From a virus: a DNA stretch of 64,000 nucleotides. Below are positions 25,444 through 33,968 of the stretch, one piece after another. The stretch covers positions 1-64,000 of the IMG/VR virus record IMGVR_UViG_3300042261_001430. The stretch is one strand, 5' to 3'. Under the pieces are notes generated by a model, which saw only the letters and a program-made list of their open reading frames with translations, was not told where the DNA came from and made no database searches. Numbering within the stretch: position 1 is the first letter of the stretch; each line of letters begins with the position of its first letter. Made by a program: the position numbers and the translations under genes.

Positions 25444-26082
25444 GTGACAAAAAAATTCGACTTTAATCCTTTCGTCTGGAGTCCTGATGATATCCATAAG
25501 TTGGGTAGTGTTGGATCATGGTTTTATGGTATTGTTCGCGATAGTGATGGAAAGCTATCAATCCAAGAAATATATCCAGGGTTGGGGCACTCTAATTGTG
25601 AAATTGACTTAGACGACGGCGATTTTAAGCCTGTTGATATAAGGGATCAGTTAGCAGATATCGCATCTGATATCATGTATTGGAGTCCTAAAACATATGA
25701 GGCGGATCATCAGAACGAAGAGAAACACGATTTAAGTTATCTTGAAAGTGAAGAAAGCCTTGAAGAATACATCAGTTCGTGCCCTCGCGAATCAATTGTT
25801 GATATATTTGAGGATAATCGTAGTCTATTGTTAAAGCTTCTTGACATGCGATACCTAATCGATTTCTTCATGGATAATAAAGCATTTTCGTATACCCTTG
25901 AAGAAGTAAAAGAGTATATCGACTACATAGGAATCGAGAATGAGTTAGAAAAGCTTATATACTTGGATATTATATGCTTAATGGATAGTGGCAAGTACAA
26001 ATTAAATCCACAGAATGAGATCGTTATTGCTCTTCAGAGTATCGATAGACTGATGTCTAAAAGATCAATGGAGATGGTATAG
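25444..26082 (+). CDS. Acidic hypothetical protein
   Basis: A 212-residue acidic, helical protein with GTG start and a GGTGTTGAT ribosome site. No motif is recognised. It is co-linear with membrane proteins on either side. Confidence 0.5.
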   Translation: MTKKFDFNPFVWSPDDIHKLGSVGSWFYGIVRDSDGKLSIQEIYPGLGHSNCEIDLDDGDFKPVDIRDQLADIASDIMYWSPKTYEADHQNEEKHDLSYLESEESLEEYISSCPRESIVDIFEDNRSLLLKLLDMRYLIDFFMDNKAFSYTLEEVKEYIDYIGIENELEKLIYLDIICLMDSGKYKLNPQNEIVIALQSIDRLMSKRSMEMV

Positions 26083-26450
26083 TGGTATTTACACAAGAAG
26101 AAATGCGAATAGGAGAGGCTATATTCCAGAGTATTCAAGCCAATGCCAGTGCAGGCTATGATATATTAGTTTTGGGAACACGAATTGACGCTGTTTTGTC
26201 AATTATTGTGTTGATAGTAGCTATGATATCTGGTTTTGCGTTCTGGAGGATGGGAAAGAAGCATGTACGGTTAAACAGTGGTAACTATTGCTCATCAGAC
26301 CGTACATTAATTCCTATATGCGGCGGAGCACTTGGTGCTGTAATTACTGGAATTTTCCTCAACTGGATAGCCCATTATGCATTACTGGCGATAATTCCTG
26401 AGTATAGTGTGGTAAGTGACTTCATTAATATTGTAAGTAGGTGTAACTAA
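26082..26450 (+). CDS. Membrane protein
   Basis: A 122-residue protein starting GTG over the preceding stop. There are two strong helices (AVLSIIVLIVAMISGFAFW and ALGAVITGIFLNWIAHYALL) and a Gly-rich turn (CGGALG). Not recognised. Confidence 0.55.
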   Translation: MVFTQEEMRIGEAIFQSIQANASAGYDILVLGTRIDAVLSIIVLIVAMISGFAFWRMGKKHVRLNSGNYCSSDRTLIPICGGALGAVITGIFLNWIAHYALLAIIPEYSVVSDFINIVSRCN

Positions 26451-27377
26451 ATGATATCTGTAGGATTCTTTCATAAAAGTGACATAGATGGTCATTGCAG
26501 CGGAGCAATTTTGAAGTATTGCATTCCGAATATTGAGTTGATCGCGATCGAACATGGCGACGATTTTCCGTGGGAAAAAATAAAGGATGCCGATGAAGTA
26601 TACATGGTCGATTTTAGCCTTCCGTTGGACGACATGATCAAACTTGCTCAAAAAATTTATGCAAATGGTGGTGAGTTCATTTGGATTGATCACCACAAGT
26701 CGGCTATCGAAAGATTTGAGGCCAATCGTGATAAGTTTCCAAAAATTAAGGGCTTTAGGTCTGTCGATTTTGCGGCATGTGAGCTGACTTGGAGACATCT
26801 TGTACCAGATAGGGATGTTCCCAGAGCGGTAGAATTGCTCGGAAAGTATGATACTTGGAGAAAGGGGAACTTGGTTGAGTGGCGGGAAGGCGTTGTGCCA
26901 TATGAATACGGTATGCTTACTCGCGAAACAAACCCATCCAGAAATATGGAAATATGGTACGAAATATTTGACAAAAAACCGTTCGCCTTTATGGACAATC
27001 TTGAAATTGGACGTATCATTGACATTGGAAAAAATGTGATGGCGTATTTAGAGAGGCATGATGAAAAGAATGCAAGGCGTGGTGCTTATCTCGTAGATAT
27101 TGACGGGCTTAGAGGAATTGCAATTAATTCGGATACTCATTCTAGCAATGTATTGGAGTCGGTGTATAAGCCTACAGTACATGATGTCATGGTAGTATAT
27201 AGTCATACTCAGGATCAAGATTGGTATGTGTCTCTATATTCTACCAAAGATAGTGTTGATTGCTCTGCGATTGCCTCTAAGTTGGCTGAACAACAAAAGG
27301 GTATTGGTGGTGGCCACAAGGGGGCGGCGGGAATGACCGTGAAAAAGCTACCATTTGAAAAAGTTAAGGAGATATAG
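26451..27377 (+). CDS. DHH/DHHA1 phosphoesterase (NrnA/RecJ type)
   Basis: A 308-residue protein with DHH-family motifs in order: 'KSDIDGHCSGA' (I), 'MVDFSLP' (II), 'WIDHHKSA' (the DHH motif), and the DHHA1 'GGGHKGAAGMTV'. Members include nanoRNase/pAp phosphatase, RecJ and cyclic-dinucleotide phosphodiesterases. The compact size favours the NrnA/oligoribonuclease branch. It may recycle nanoRNA, or degrade cyclic or linear oligonucleotide defence signals. Its setting beside RNA-repair genes is suggestive only. Confidence 0.8.
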   Translation: MISVGFFHKSDIDGHCSGAILKYCIPNIELIAIEHGDDFPWEKIKDADEVYMVDFSLPLDDMIKLAQKIYANGGEFIWIDHHKSAIERFEANRDKFPKIKGFRSVDFAACELTWRHLVPDRDVPRAVELLGKYDTWRKGNLVEWREGVVPYEYGMLTRETNPSRNMEIWYEIFDKKPFAFMDNLEIGRIIDIGKNVMAYLERHDEKNARRGAYLVDIDGLRGIAINSDTHSSNVLESVYKPTVHDVMVVYSHTQDQDWYVSLYSTKDSVDCSAIASKLAEQQKGIGGGHKGAAGMTVKKLPFEKVKEI

Positions 27378-27379
27378 TA

Positions 27380-27736
27380 GTGGGTGTGAATTTAAATAAA
27401 AATTGTAATACAAAATGTGGTGGGGTTGGATTTATCATCCCCATCATAGCATCGTTAATAACACTTGCGTTGACACATGATATTTATGTTTCAGCGGCAA
27501 TTCTTGGTATAGGTATAATATTTAACATATTGATGTGGTTTTCTATCATTCCTGTACTTGGGTTGCTCTTGCAATATTGGGGAGCACATAGCCTCTATAA
27601 TTATGCTATTACTTCTGCCATGATTTCACCAGATGCCATTATCGTACTGGATTCGGTGTATTGGATATTTATCGCAATTGGATTCATTATCAACGCATTT
27701 GTAACTATTGGTATTCTGTTGGCAGTTAAAAAATAG
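27380..27736 (+). CDS. Multi-span membrane protein
   Basis: A 118-residue GTG-start protein with three or four transmembrane helices (FIIPIIASLITLALT, GIGIIFNILMWFSII, IFIAIGFIINAFVTIGILLA). No family. Confidence 0.55.
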   Translation: MGVNLNKNCNTKCGGVGFIIPIIASLITLALTHDIYVSAAILGIGIIFNILMWFSIIPVLGLLLQYWGAHSLYNYAITSAMISPDAIIVLDSVYWIFIAIGFIINAFVTIGILLAVKK

Positions 27737-27741
27737 GATAG

Positions 27742-27921
27742 ATGATCATGGAAATTATAGATAAGAGAATCGTACGTATGAAAAGTGGTGATTATAGGTG
27801 CCCATTTAATGATGGCGGTTTTTGCATTCCGTCTTGTCGGGCATTTAGCGAAAGTCTCTCTACGAAATGTTTGGTCCTAGAGGCTGCTTTTGTTTTCGTA
27901 AGTATGAATAAATCTTTGTGA
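27742..27921 (+). CDS. 59-residue Cys-containing ORF
   Basis: ATG at 27742 (or 27748) to TGA at 27921. It has a small Cys cluster (CPFNDGGFCIPSC), reminiscent of the Cys-rich ORF at 22568. It fills the gap before the RNA ligase gene. Probably real. Confidence 0.45.
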   Translation: MIMEIIDKRIVRMKSGDYRCPFNDGGFCIPSCRAFSESLSTKCLVLEAAFVFVSMNKSL

Positions 27922-27930
27922 GGATGGACA

Positions 27931-28962
27931 ATGATAGTTAAAAGAAAACTTGCTTCGATTCAAATAGTTAGTGATGTTCAGCCTATTGATGGAGCTGATA
28001 GAATAGAGGTAGCGCGCGTGCTTAATTGGAATGTAGTCGTTGGAAAGGGAGAGTTCAAGGCCGGTGACAAGTGCGTCTATTGTGAAATTGATTCTGTGCT
28101 ACCAGATTTTGCTGAATATGAATTTCTTAGGAAATCCTGCTATATTGATAAGAACGGGTTCAGAGGGTTTTTGATCAAGACTAAAAAAATGAGGGGTATT
28201 ATCTCACAGGGGTTGGTTTTACCGCTAACCGTTGAATACGGGATCGATGAACTTGCAGTAGGGACTGATGTCACTGACATTCTTGGGATTGTGAAATACG
28301 ACCCACCCCTTCCAGAATGCCTTGGTGGACTTGCTAAGGGCAATTTCCCATCTTGGATACCTTCTACCGATGAACTGCGGATTCAGGGCACCACGGGCGT
28401 ATTACAGCGTCACAAAGGCAAGGTCTTCTATGTGACTGAGAAGATTGATGGGGTTTCAGCTACGTACTATCTTAAGGATGGAGAGTTCGGGGTTTGCTCC
28501 CGCAATTTAGAACTCAAAGAAACCGAGTCAAATACTTATTGGCATATCGCTAGAGTGCTGGATATAGAAGGGAAACTAAGACATTTTGGTATGAATATCG
28601 CGATTCAAGGAGAGATCTATGGAAAAGGCATCCAAAGAAATTACGGTCTACCAAATCAGCATTTTAGGGTATACAGTGTTTATGACTTGGAGAAAAATGA
28701 GTATCTTGGGTTCAGGGATGCACTCAGGTTAGTTGAAATGTTAGGTCTTGATTTTGTTCCTATCATTTATGATGTTTTAATCCTGGATGAAGATATAAAT
28801 GTGCTCCTTAAAATGGCATCTGAGTTTCCAAGTGCCATAAATGATGAGTTCGACATGGAAGGAATCGTTGTTAGGTCATACGAAGAGTCTACTGATATCG
28901 AATTAGGTAGATTGAGCTTCAAAGTCATTTCAAACGAAGATTTGATAAAGCGAAAGATATAA
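27931..28962 (+). CDS. RNA ligase, DRB0094/Rnl5-like
   Basis: A 343-residue covalent nucleotidyltransferase ligase. An N-terminal OB-like module ('GADRIEVARVLNWNVVVGKG' and 'GDKCVYCEIDSVLP') precedes motif I 'TEKIDGVSATYY' (lysine of KxDG). Motif IIIa/IV-like 'AIQGEIYG', 'EFDMEGIVVRS' and motif V 'RLSFKVIS' follow. This layout matches the Deinococcus DRB0094 (Rnl5) RNA ligase family, which seals 3'-OH/5'-phosphate nicks in RNA. With RtcB, which seals the other end chemistry, the virus has both RNA joining routes. Confidence 0.85.
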   Translation: MIVKRKLASIQIVSDVQPIDGADRIEVARVLNWNVVVGKGEFKAGDKCVYCEIDSVLPDFAEYEFLRKSCYIDKNGFRGFLIKTKKMRGIISQGLVLPLTVEYGIDELAVGTDVTDILGIVKYDPPLPECLGGLAKGNFPSWIPSTDELRIQGTTGVLQRHKGKVFYVTEKIDGVSATYYLKDGEFGVCSRNLELKETESNTYWHIARVLDIEGKLRHFGMNIAIQGEIYGKGIQRNYGLPNQHFRVYSVYDLEKNEYLGFRDALRLVEMLGLDFVPIIYDVLILDEDINVLLKMASEFPSAINDEFDMEGIVVRSYEESTDIELGRLSFKVISNEDLIKRKI

Positions 28963-29244
28963 ATGTTAGAATATTTTAAACTAAGTGACATTATCCTAGA
29001 CATAAAATCCCGTCCTGGATATTGGATTACAATGCTCCTTGCTCTAACAGGAGCATATCTTTCTTCTGACTCCTTGGCAGCAATGAGAGGTTTGGGATTT
29101 TTTGTATGGCTATTCTCTAATGGATACCTAGTGCTCCATTTCGATAGGGAAAAAAATGCTCCTATGGTCTTGCAATTTTTCTTGTATGAGGTATTCAATT
29201 TGAGGGGCCTTATCAATAATTGGTTCCCTCAGTACAGTTGGTGA
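28963..29244 (+). CDS. Membrane-associated small protein
   Basis: A 93-residue protein directly after the ligase stop. Hydrophobic segments (YWITMLLALTGAYLS and LGFFVWLFSNGYLVL) suggest two membrane helices. Not recognised. Confidence 0.5.
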   Translation: MLEYFKLSDIILDIKSRPGYWITMLLALTGAYLSSDSLAAMRGLGFFVWLFSNGYLVLHFDREKNAPMVLQFFLYEVFNLRGLINNWFPQYSW

Positions 29245-29249
29245 AAAAT

Positions 29250-29450
29250 ATGGATGAAGAGAATTATGTAATAGTGTTGCGTGGATGTGATGATAGTACA
29301 CACATTCCAATTTATTTAAAAGAGTCCGAAGTTGCTCTTGTTGAACTGATCTGTAAAAAGTCAAGAGAATTTTCAGAATATGCGTGCATGCCAATAATGG
29401 ATTTAGAAACAAAGGCAGAATATGATGGACTACGGAGGTCTTCAAGATGA
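29250..29450 (+). CDS. Small hypothetical protein (paralogue-like pair, first)
   Basis: The ATG at 29250 has GGTGA upstream. A 66-residue alpha/beta protein (YVIVLRGCDDS ... LYLKE-like element IPIYLKESEVALVELI). It overlaps the next gene by ATGA, and the two share a similar beta-beta-alpha plan. Confidence 0.5.
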   Translation: MDEENYVIVLRGCDDSTHIPIYLKESEVALVELICKKSREFSEYACMPIMDLETKAEYDGLRRSSR

Positions 29451-29671
29451 CGATCGTAATTAAAATAACTGATGATTATGGTGTATGTCATAGTGATATT
29501 GGCTATGAAGAAGACGAAATTTATGCAAGAGGTCTTTATCTTGAAGGGAATCAGAAAGATGCGCTCATAAAACTAATTAATAGTGTTATTGATCTAATTG
29601 ATGCCAGTGAATATCCAAAAACGACTGGTGATGAGGATTATACATACAAAGATATTGCAGGGTGTAAATGA
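29447..29671 (+). CDS. Small hypothetical protein (paralogue-like pair, second)
   Basis: A 74-residue protein with GGAGG upstream. The central 'GLYLEGNQKDALIKLINSVI' matches the beta-alpha plan of the preceding gene. Function unknown. Confidence 0.5.
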   Translation: MTIVIKITDDYGVCHSDIGYEEDEIYARGLYLEGNQKDALIKLINSVIDLIDASEYPKTTGDEDYTYKDIAGCK

Positions 29672-29872
29672 ATGAGTGAAAAATTTTTATGTAAAGACTG
29701 TGGAAATCAATATCCTTCAGAAGATGTAATATGTGTTGGATCAAGTATGATAAAGTTACCAGAGCCTAATATGTACATGCATGGCAAAAATTATTATGTC
29801 TGTAAGGAATGCTGGATGAAATCCACTGTAAAAAGCTTATTTCCAAAAAGCAAAATCAGGATAGTGGTCTAG
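29672..29872 (+). CDS. Zinc-ribbon protein
   Basis: A 66-residue protein with two knuckles (CKDCGNQYPSEDVICVG and CKECWMK). The KxCW element recurs in the zinc proteins at 46.9-47.6 kb, suggesting a related mini-family. Confidence 0.55.
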   Translation: MSEKFLCKDCGNQYPSEDVICVGSSMIKLPEPNMYMHGKNYYVCKECWMKSTVKSLFPKSKIRIVV

Positions 29873-30043
29873 ATGGAGAAATTAGAAGTTAGGTGGCACG
29901 ATGGATATCTTGAACGATTTCATGATGTGGAGAACTGGAGATGTGGATATTCAACACTGTGGATAAAACATATTACAGGTGAGGAAGAATGGATACCACT
30001 TGTTTCTGTTAGAAGGTTTTCTTTTTCCAAAGAACACCCATAG
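29873..30043 (+). CDS. 56-residue hypothetical protein
   Basis: The ATG at 29873 follows the previous stop with no gap; TAG at 30043. The sequence is Trp-rich (VRWHDGYLERF, CGYSTLWIKH). Coding composition is good and there is a promoter after it. Not recognised. Confidence 0.5.
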   Translation: MEKLEVRWHDGYLERFHDVENWRCGYSTLWIKHITGEEEWIPLVSVRRFSFSKEHP

Positions 30044-30050
30044 ATTCGAT

Positions 30051-30066
30051 CGAAAAGTTTAAATAG
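30051..30066 (+). promoter_or_regulatory. Archaeal BRE/TATA promoter
   Basis: CGAAAAGTTTAAATAG predicts a start about 30085, only a few bases before the ATG at 30089, implying a near-leaderless mRNA. Confidence 0.65.
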
Positions 30067-30088
30067 TATAGTTCCTATACTCTTTTTT

Positions 30089-30463
30089 ATGTATGATTTA
30101 CTTTTAGGGCACTGGATTGGGGATTATATTCTTCAAACCCATGAAATTGCAACCAATAAGTCCAAGCCCGATGCCAAAGGATTTTGGGCATGTACCATAC
30201 ACTGTATTTTATATACTATCAGCGTTATGATATGTCTGCTCCCGCTATTTACTAGCAGTACGGTATTTTTGGCTTCAATAGCACTCGTATATATAAGCCA
30301 TTACTTCATAGATAGATATTCAGTTGCATATAAAATTATGGAGATGAAGGGTGGACCTGCCATATCAGAACCATTTGCACCATCTATTTATATAATTATA
30401 GATAACGGTATGCATATAGTACTAATGTATGTAATGTTAACATTAATTGGTGTTACGTTATAA
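30089..30463 (+). CDS. DUF3307 membrane protein
   Basis: A 124-residue protein with four hydrophobic helices and the DUF3307 hallmarks 'LLLGHWIGDYILQTHEIATN' (HxxxDxxLQ) and 'SHYFIDRYSVAYKI' (HxxiD). The His and Asp in membrane helices suggest a metal or proton role. DUF3307 is common in phages and its activity is unknown. Confidence 0.75.
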   Translation: MYDLLLGHWIGDYILQTHEIATNKSKPDAKGFWACTIHCILYTISVMICLLPLFTSSTVFLASIALVYISHYFIDRYSVAYKIMEMKGGPAISEPFAPSIYIIIDNGMHIVLMYVMLTLIGVTL

Positions 30464-30481
30464 ATAAATGGAGGATAAAAT

Positions 30482-30967
30482 ATGAAGGCGTTATTTGCAG
30501 GGTCTTTTGACCCATTTTCGATTGAGCATAAGTACATTGCAGAATCAGAAGCAGAAGTATTCGAAACTTTATATGTATTGGTAGCAAACAATCGCAAAAA
30601 GAATAGAATGTTTAGCGATGAAAACCGACTGAAAATCGCTTCGGCGTCTTGTGCTGATATTGAAAATGTCGTTGTGCTATGTGATAATAGGCTCGCATTT
30701 GAGGTCGCGCATGAAGTCGGAGCTAAGCGCCTTGTTCGTGGGCTGAGATATACAACTGAATATGAAGGTGAGATGCGATTAGCAACCGGCAACCTGCTAA
30801 TTGGGGGAATAAAAACAATTGGAGAGTTTTCAAGGACACTTTCAGTTTCATCTACTGATATTAGAGAGCTGATAGCTCACAATCATGCTGGATGGGAGGC
30901 ATATGTAGATCCAAAGGCTGTACCAATTATCAAAGATTTGATACTAAGGGGGGAAATCAACCTATGA
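30482..30967 (+). CDS. CoaD-like nucleotidyltransferase (phosphopantetheine adenylyltransferase family)
   Basis: A 161-residue HIGH-type nucleotidyltransferase: 'AGSFDPFSIEHKYIAE' (T/SGxFDPF...H), 'KRLVRGLRYTTEYEGE' and 'LSVSSTDIRELI' (SSS/T-x-IR). Length and motifs fit bacterial CoaD, which makes dephospho-CoA; archaea use a different enzyme. The usual 'NGHLD' is replaced by 'IEHKY', keeping one His. A viral NAD or CoA precursor role is possible, and substrate is uncertain. Confidence 0.75.
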   Translation: MKALFAGSFDPFSIEHKYIAESEAEVFETLYVLVANNRKKNRMFSDENRLKIASASCADIENVVVLCDNRLAFEVAHEVGAKRLVRGLRYTTEYEGEMRLATGNLLIGGIKTIGEFSRTLSVSSTDIRELIAHNHAGWEAYVDPKAVPIIKDLILRGEINL

Positions 30968-31185
30968 CCCCTCCCGTTTGTAAGGACTGTGCATGGTATA
31001 GAAAATATAGACTTTTTTGGATCTACCATATGCCACAATTCGATCATTGTGCTTATCCTGCCCTTTCTGATAATATGACTGGTTATGAATTAGGTGTCAC
31101 AACTTGTTACGATTGCCGACATCAGGATTACAATTGCGGGTATAAAGGAAGATGGTTTAGAGATAAGGATGCGAAAAGCCTATGA
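30964..31185 (+). CDS. Cys-rich small protein
   Basis: The ATG at 30964 overlaps the CoaD-like stop. 73 residues with CKDCAWYRK, CAYPAL and CYDCRHQDYNC resemble a zinc-binding fold seen in many phage genomes. Function unknown. Confidence 0.55.
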   Translation: MTPPVCKDCAWYRKYRLFWIYHMPQFDHCAYPALSDNMTGYELGVTTCYDCRHQDYNCGYKGRWFRDKDAKSL

Positions 31186-31373
31186 AATTGATGAGAGATG
31201 CTGTATACACTTTCAGTAGTAAGGAAAGCCTTGACAAGTTCGTTTCTGAATATGTCGGTTTTATGACAGTTGTTGCTGATAGTGATTGTTGGTTTGGTGG
31301 TGGAAGATGGAATATCCATAGCAAAACGATAAGAGAGATAAAGAAAATTATGACAAGTGGTGATGAAATATGA
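31182..31373 (+). CDS. Small hypothetical protein
   Basis: A 63-residue protein beginning in an overlap with the previous stop. It is alpha/beta (YTFSSKESLDKFVSEYVGFM). Not recognised. Confidence 0.45.
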   Translation: MKLMRDAVYTFSSKESLDKFVSEYVGFMTVVADSDCWFGGGRWNIHSKTIREIKKIMTSGDEI

Positions 31374-31750
31374 AAGTTAGAACTAGATTTGTGAGCAATT
31401 CAAGCTCGTCTTCGTTCTATTGTCCGATATGCGGTGAAACCGATGAGCGGTATGGAGACGTTAGTATTCAGGAAAACGATATGTATAGGTGTGAACAAGG
31501 ACACTCGTTTCATATCGATTGTCTAACAGATGGTCAGAAAATAACATTGGAAGAATTTGCAGATGCTAGGGAATTTTCCCTTGAGAATATACCTAGAGAG
31601 CTGTGTCCAATATGTAGTCTAGAAATCATCCCAAAGACATATATGGATGCATATATAAGAAAGACTGTATATATACCTCTGTATGAAGAGGAAATCCGCG
31701 AAGCATTCAAGAACATTGATGAGCTGTACGATTTTATATGGGGAGATTAA
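31370..31750 (+). CDS. RING-like zinc protein with FVSNSSSSSF N-terminus
   Basis: A 126-residue protein. It begins 'KVRTRFVSNSSSSSFYCPIC'; the 'FVSNSSSSSF' start is a widespread N-terminal tag on unrelated prokaryotic and phage proteins. A C-x2-C ... C-x3-HSFH-x2-C ... C-x2-C arrangement resembles a RING domain. Function unknown. Confidence 0.6.
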   Translation: MKVRTRFVSNSSSSSFYCPICGETDERYGDVSIQENDMYRCEQGHSFHIDCLTDGQKITLEEFADAREFSLENIPRELCPICSLEIIPKTYMDAYIRKTVYIPLYEEEIREAFKNIDELYDFIWGD

Positions 31751-32887
31751 ATGAAATCATTTTTTGTCGCGGGCACGTTTGGATCAAATCCTAAGAGTTC
31801 TAAAATAGCCGAGGAATTTTATAATGGAATTGGAATAGAATTTGATGTCAAGCTCAACGGCGGAGAGTTCAAAGAGTTGATAGAGATAGCGAACAGAATT
31901 AATGATGAAAAACCGGATTTGGTAATTTGGATAGCAAATGTTCCGGAGGATCATGAAAAATTGGTGTTGGGCCTCAAAAAACTGTCTCCTAAAACTATCT
32001 TGGTTACTTCAAAGTTAAATGATAGTGGTAAGTATTCATTCCAAGATATAATTTATCATGGATTAAATATCAAGAGCAATCTTATCGTTGAAATTCACAA
32101 ACCAGATGAAAGGTATTATGGCAGGGTTCTTGATCCACTTGGTAATGTTTTTACTGATACAAGTGACTTTTTCGCAATCGGAAAGACAGTTCAAAAGAGG
32201 GTTTTTGACATCATGGAATTTACTAGGGTTCCAAGTAAGTCGATTGGAAATGAAAAATCAGTTGCAGTCGATCGAGATTTCATTCAATTAATCAAGGATC
32301 GTGCAGTAACTTTCCACGATTGTATACATCCAAACCCAGAGGCAGTGAACCGATTTTTTGGGAATGCATCATTTCGATGTGAGCTTGGCTTCCCATCATT
32401 CAAAAAGGATAAGATGATCTACGTTACGAAACGGAACATAGATAAGCGTTATATTGATCAGGAATGCTTTGTCGCTGTTGACTCATCTCATGTACACCTC
32501 GATAAATGGGATAAAGACGATGATTGCTTTGAGGTAAGATATTATGGGAAACATAAACCATCAGTGGACACCCCAATACAATTATTACTGTATCAATATT
32601 ATAAGAATGCAAAGTATATGATACATTCGCATGCGTATATACTTGGCTGCGATTTTACCAGTGATATAATTCCTTGTGGAAGTTTAGAAGAGGCTTCCGA
32701 GGTATTTAGAGTGGTTCCTGGAAGAAACATGGTAAACTTTGGAATAAATTTAAATGGACATGGATCAATTGTGGTTGCTGACAACGTAGAGTTTATGAAA
32801 AATGTCAAGTATGTCGCAAGGTCTATACCTGAATATCAAGGTGGATATCTGTGGTATCCTAAGAAGGTAGGCAACGAGGTGGCATAA
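31751..32887 (+). CDS. Two-domain protein with class II aldolase-like C-terminus
   Basis: A 378-residue protein. Residues 1-130 look like a Rossmann or flavodoxin-type domain (FFVAGTFGSNPKSSKIAEEF). From about residue 195, class II aldolase/adducin-type elements appear: 'PSVDTPIQLLLYQYYKNAKY', 'MIHSHAYIL' (metal-binding HxH) and 'LNGHGSIVVAD' (third His). The canonical catalytic Glu is not obvious. The role may be sugar-phosphate or nucleoside metabolism. This fusion is unusual for a virus. Confidence 0.6.
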   Translation: MKSFFVAGTFGSNPKSSKIAEEFYNGIGIEFDVKLNGGEFKELIEIANRINDEKPDLVIWIANVPEDHEKLVLGLKKLSPKTILVTSKLNDSGKYSFQDIIYHGLNIKSNLIVEIHKPDERYYGRVLDPLGNVFTDTSDFFAIGKTVQKRVFDIMEFTRVPSKSIGNEKSVAVDRDFIQLIKDRAVTFHDCIHPNPEAVNRFFGNASFRCELGFPSFKKDKMIYVTKRNIDKRYIDQECFVAVDSSHVHLDKWDKDDDCFEVRYYGKHKPSVDTPIQLLLYQYYKNAKYMIHSHAYILGCDFTSDIIPCGSLEEASEVFRVVPGRNMVNFGINLNGHGSIVVADNVEFMKNVKYVARSIPEYQGGYLWYPKKVGNEVA

Positions 32888-32890
32888 AAC

Positions 32891-33115
32891 ATGGTAAATG
32901 ATCTTAAGCCAAATGCTGTCAAGTTTATAGCAAAGGAATCGGAGTCTAGAGAACAGTTGGAATATAACCTTGGAAGAATACAGCTTGAAATCGTTGGTTA
33001 TTCAGAAGATGACTTTCACAAGAATTTTTATCCAAACCACTCTAAAGAGCGTCTAGCTGAACTATCAAAACGATTCTCCGAGATGGTGACAAAATATGAA
33101 ACAAGAGCTGATTAA
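32891..33115 (+). CDS. Small helical hypothetical protein
   Basis: A 74-residue, charged, helical protein (KERLAELSKRFSEMVTKYE). No family recognised. Confidence 0.5.
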   Translation: MVNDLKPNAVKFIAKESESREQLEYNLGRIQLEIVGYSEDDFHKNFYPNHSKERLAELSKRFSEMVTKYETRAD

Positions 33116-33128
33116 AGGTCTTGGGATC

Positions 33129-33458
33129 ATGATTCATAACTGTGATTTTCCCGATTGTAAAAATCGGGTGCGCAGTGAAGGAACATGGCATCAAACCTGT
33201 TTTTTATGTCATCGAGATTTTTGTGATGAACATGGGAAAAAATTTACAATAGATAGCGGTGGTGTGTGGGACGATCCTACACAACTGTTCTTATGCTGTG
33301 AGTGCCTTGCAGCACCCAACGAAGATATGAAGGAATTTTTGAAGGCACACGAAGAATATGTTTGGATAAATAATGATCGCATATTTGAGTTAGAAGAAAT
33401 TATGTCAAAGTACTTTATAAAGTATAGAAAGGAGATAGGAAATAATGGGACTTATTGA
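33129..33458 (+). CDS. Zinc-finger protein
   Basis: The ATG at 33129 leads straight to 'HNCDFPDCKNRVR'; an in-frame ATG 33 bases earlier overlaps the previous gene. 109 residues with CFLCHRDFCDEHG and CCECLA form a treble-clef-like cluster. Role unknown. Confidence 0.55.
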   Translation: MIHNCDFPDCKNRVRSEGTWHQTCFLCHRDFCDEHGKKFTIDSGGVWDDPTQLFLCCECLAAPNEDMKEFLKAHEEYVWINNDRIFELEEIMSKYFIKYRKEIGNNGTY

Positions 33459-33576
33459 AACAACTATAGATGTATTTATTTGGTTAATAACGGCAATAAT
33501 ATCATTAGTTTTATATATAATGGCTGCGATTGGATTCGGGGCTCTAATACATATTGGCTGGAATCTTGTAGGATAG
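33445..33576 (+). CDS. 43-residue membrane microprotein
   Basis: ATG at 33445 (GGAGATAGG upstream) to TAG at 33576, overlapping the preceding gene by 14 bases. The core is one long helix (FIWLITAIISLVLYIMAAIG). A hairpin terminator overlaps its 3' end. Confidence 0.55.
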   Translation: MGLIETTIDVFIWLITAIISLVLYIMAAIGFGALIHIGWNLVG

Positions 33577-33596
33577 GAAGCCAATATTTTTTTTTC
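33548..33596 (+). terminator. Hairpin plus T-tract terminator
   Basis: ATATTGGCT pairs with AGCCAATAT and is followed by TTTTTTTTTC. The first arm lies in the end of the microprotein gene. It closes a long run of genes before the non-coding region. Confidence 0.6.
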
Positions 33597-33968
33597 TTGG
33601 TTACGTTAACTATTAATCATTAATGTGTATATCAATAATTATAATTAATTGATGATCATGATATATGTTGCTACACTTTTTAAAAATAGTATTAAAAATG
33701 CATGGGATGTCCTAATGTCTTTGGATGCCATGAAACGATATCAACAGACTGAAAATGGTGGGGTTAAGGGCATTTTTTCCCACTTCCCACTATATAGAAA
33801 ATGGGGGTGTTATATTTAGATACCGTAGTAAATGCCCTTATGCCGTATACTGATATTGATAATAGCATATAGCTATGCTATATATGAGCTATAGTTATAA
33901 ATCATGATATAATGTAGAATAGAAGGGAAGGGAAAGTTATAAATAAGAATAAGGATTGGATACTATCA
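33597..33968. other. Gene-free AT-rich region with nested inverted repeats; possible origin or RNA locus
   Basis: About 370 bases without a credible ORF. It holds an 11-base inverted repeat TAAGGGCATTT (near 33766) with AAATGCCCTTA (near 33831). It also holds a hairpin CATGG...CCATG (near 33701-33732), a C-rich/G-rich pair inside (CCCAC, GGGGGTG), and ATAGCATA/TATGCTAT (near 33861-33882). A TATA promoter at the right edge serves the next gene. Isolation between two gene runs, AT-richness and repeats suggest a replication origin, but a structured RNA is equally possible. Confidence 0.45.
33933..33947 (+). promoter_or_regulatory. Archaeal TATA promoter
   Basis: AAAGTTATAAATAAG lies about 27 bases before the ATG at 33969, suggesting a leaderless mRNA. 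Confidence 0.5.
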
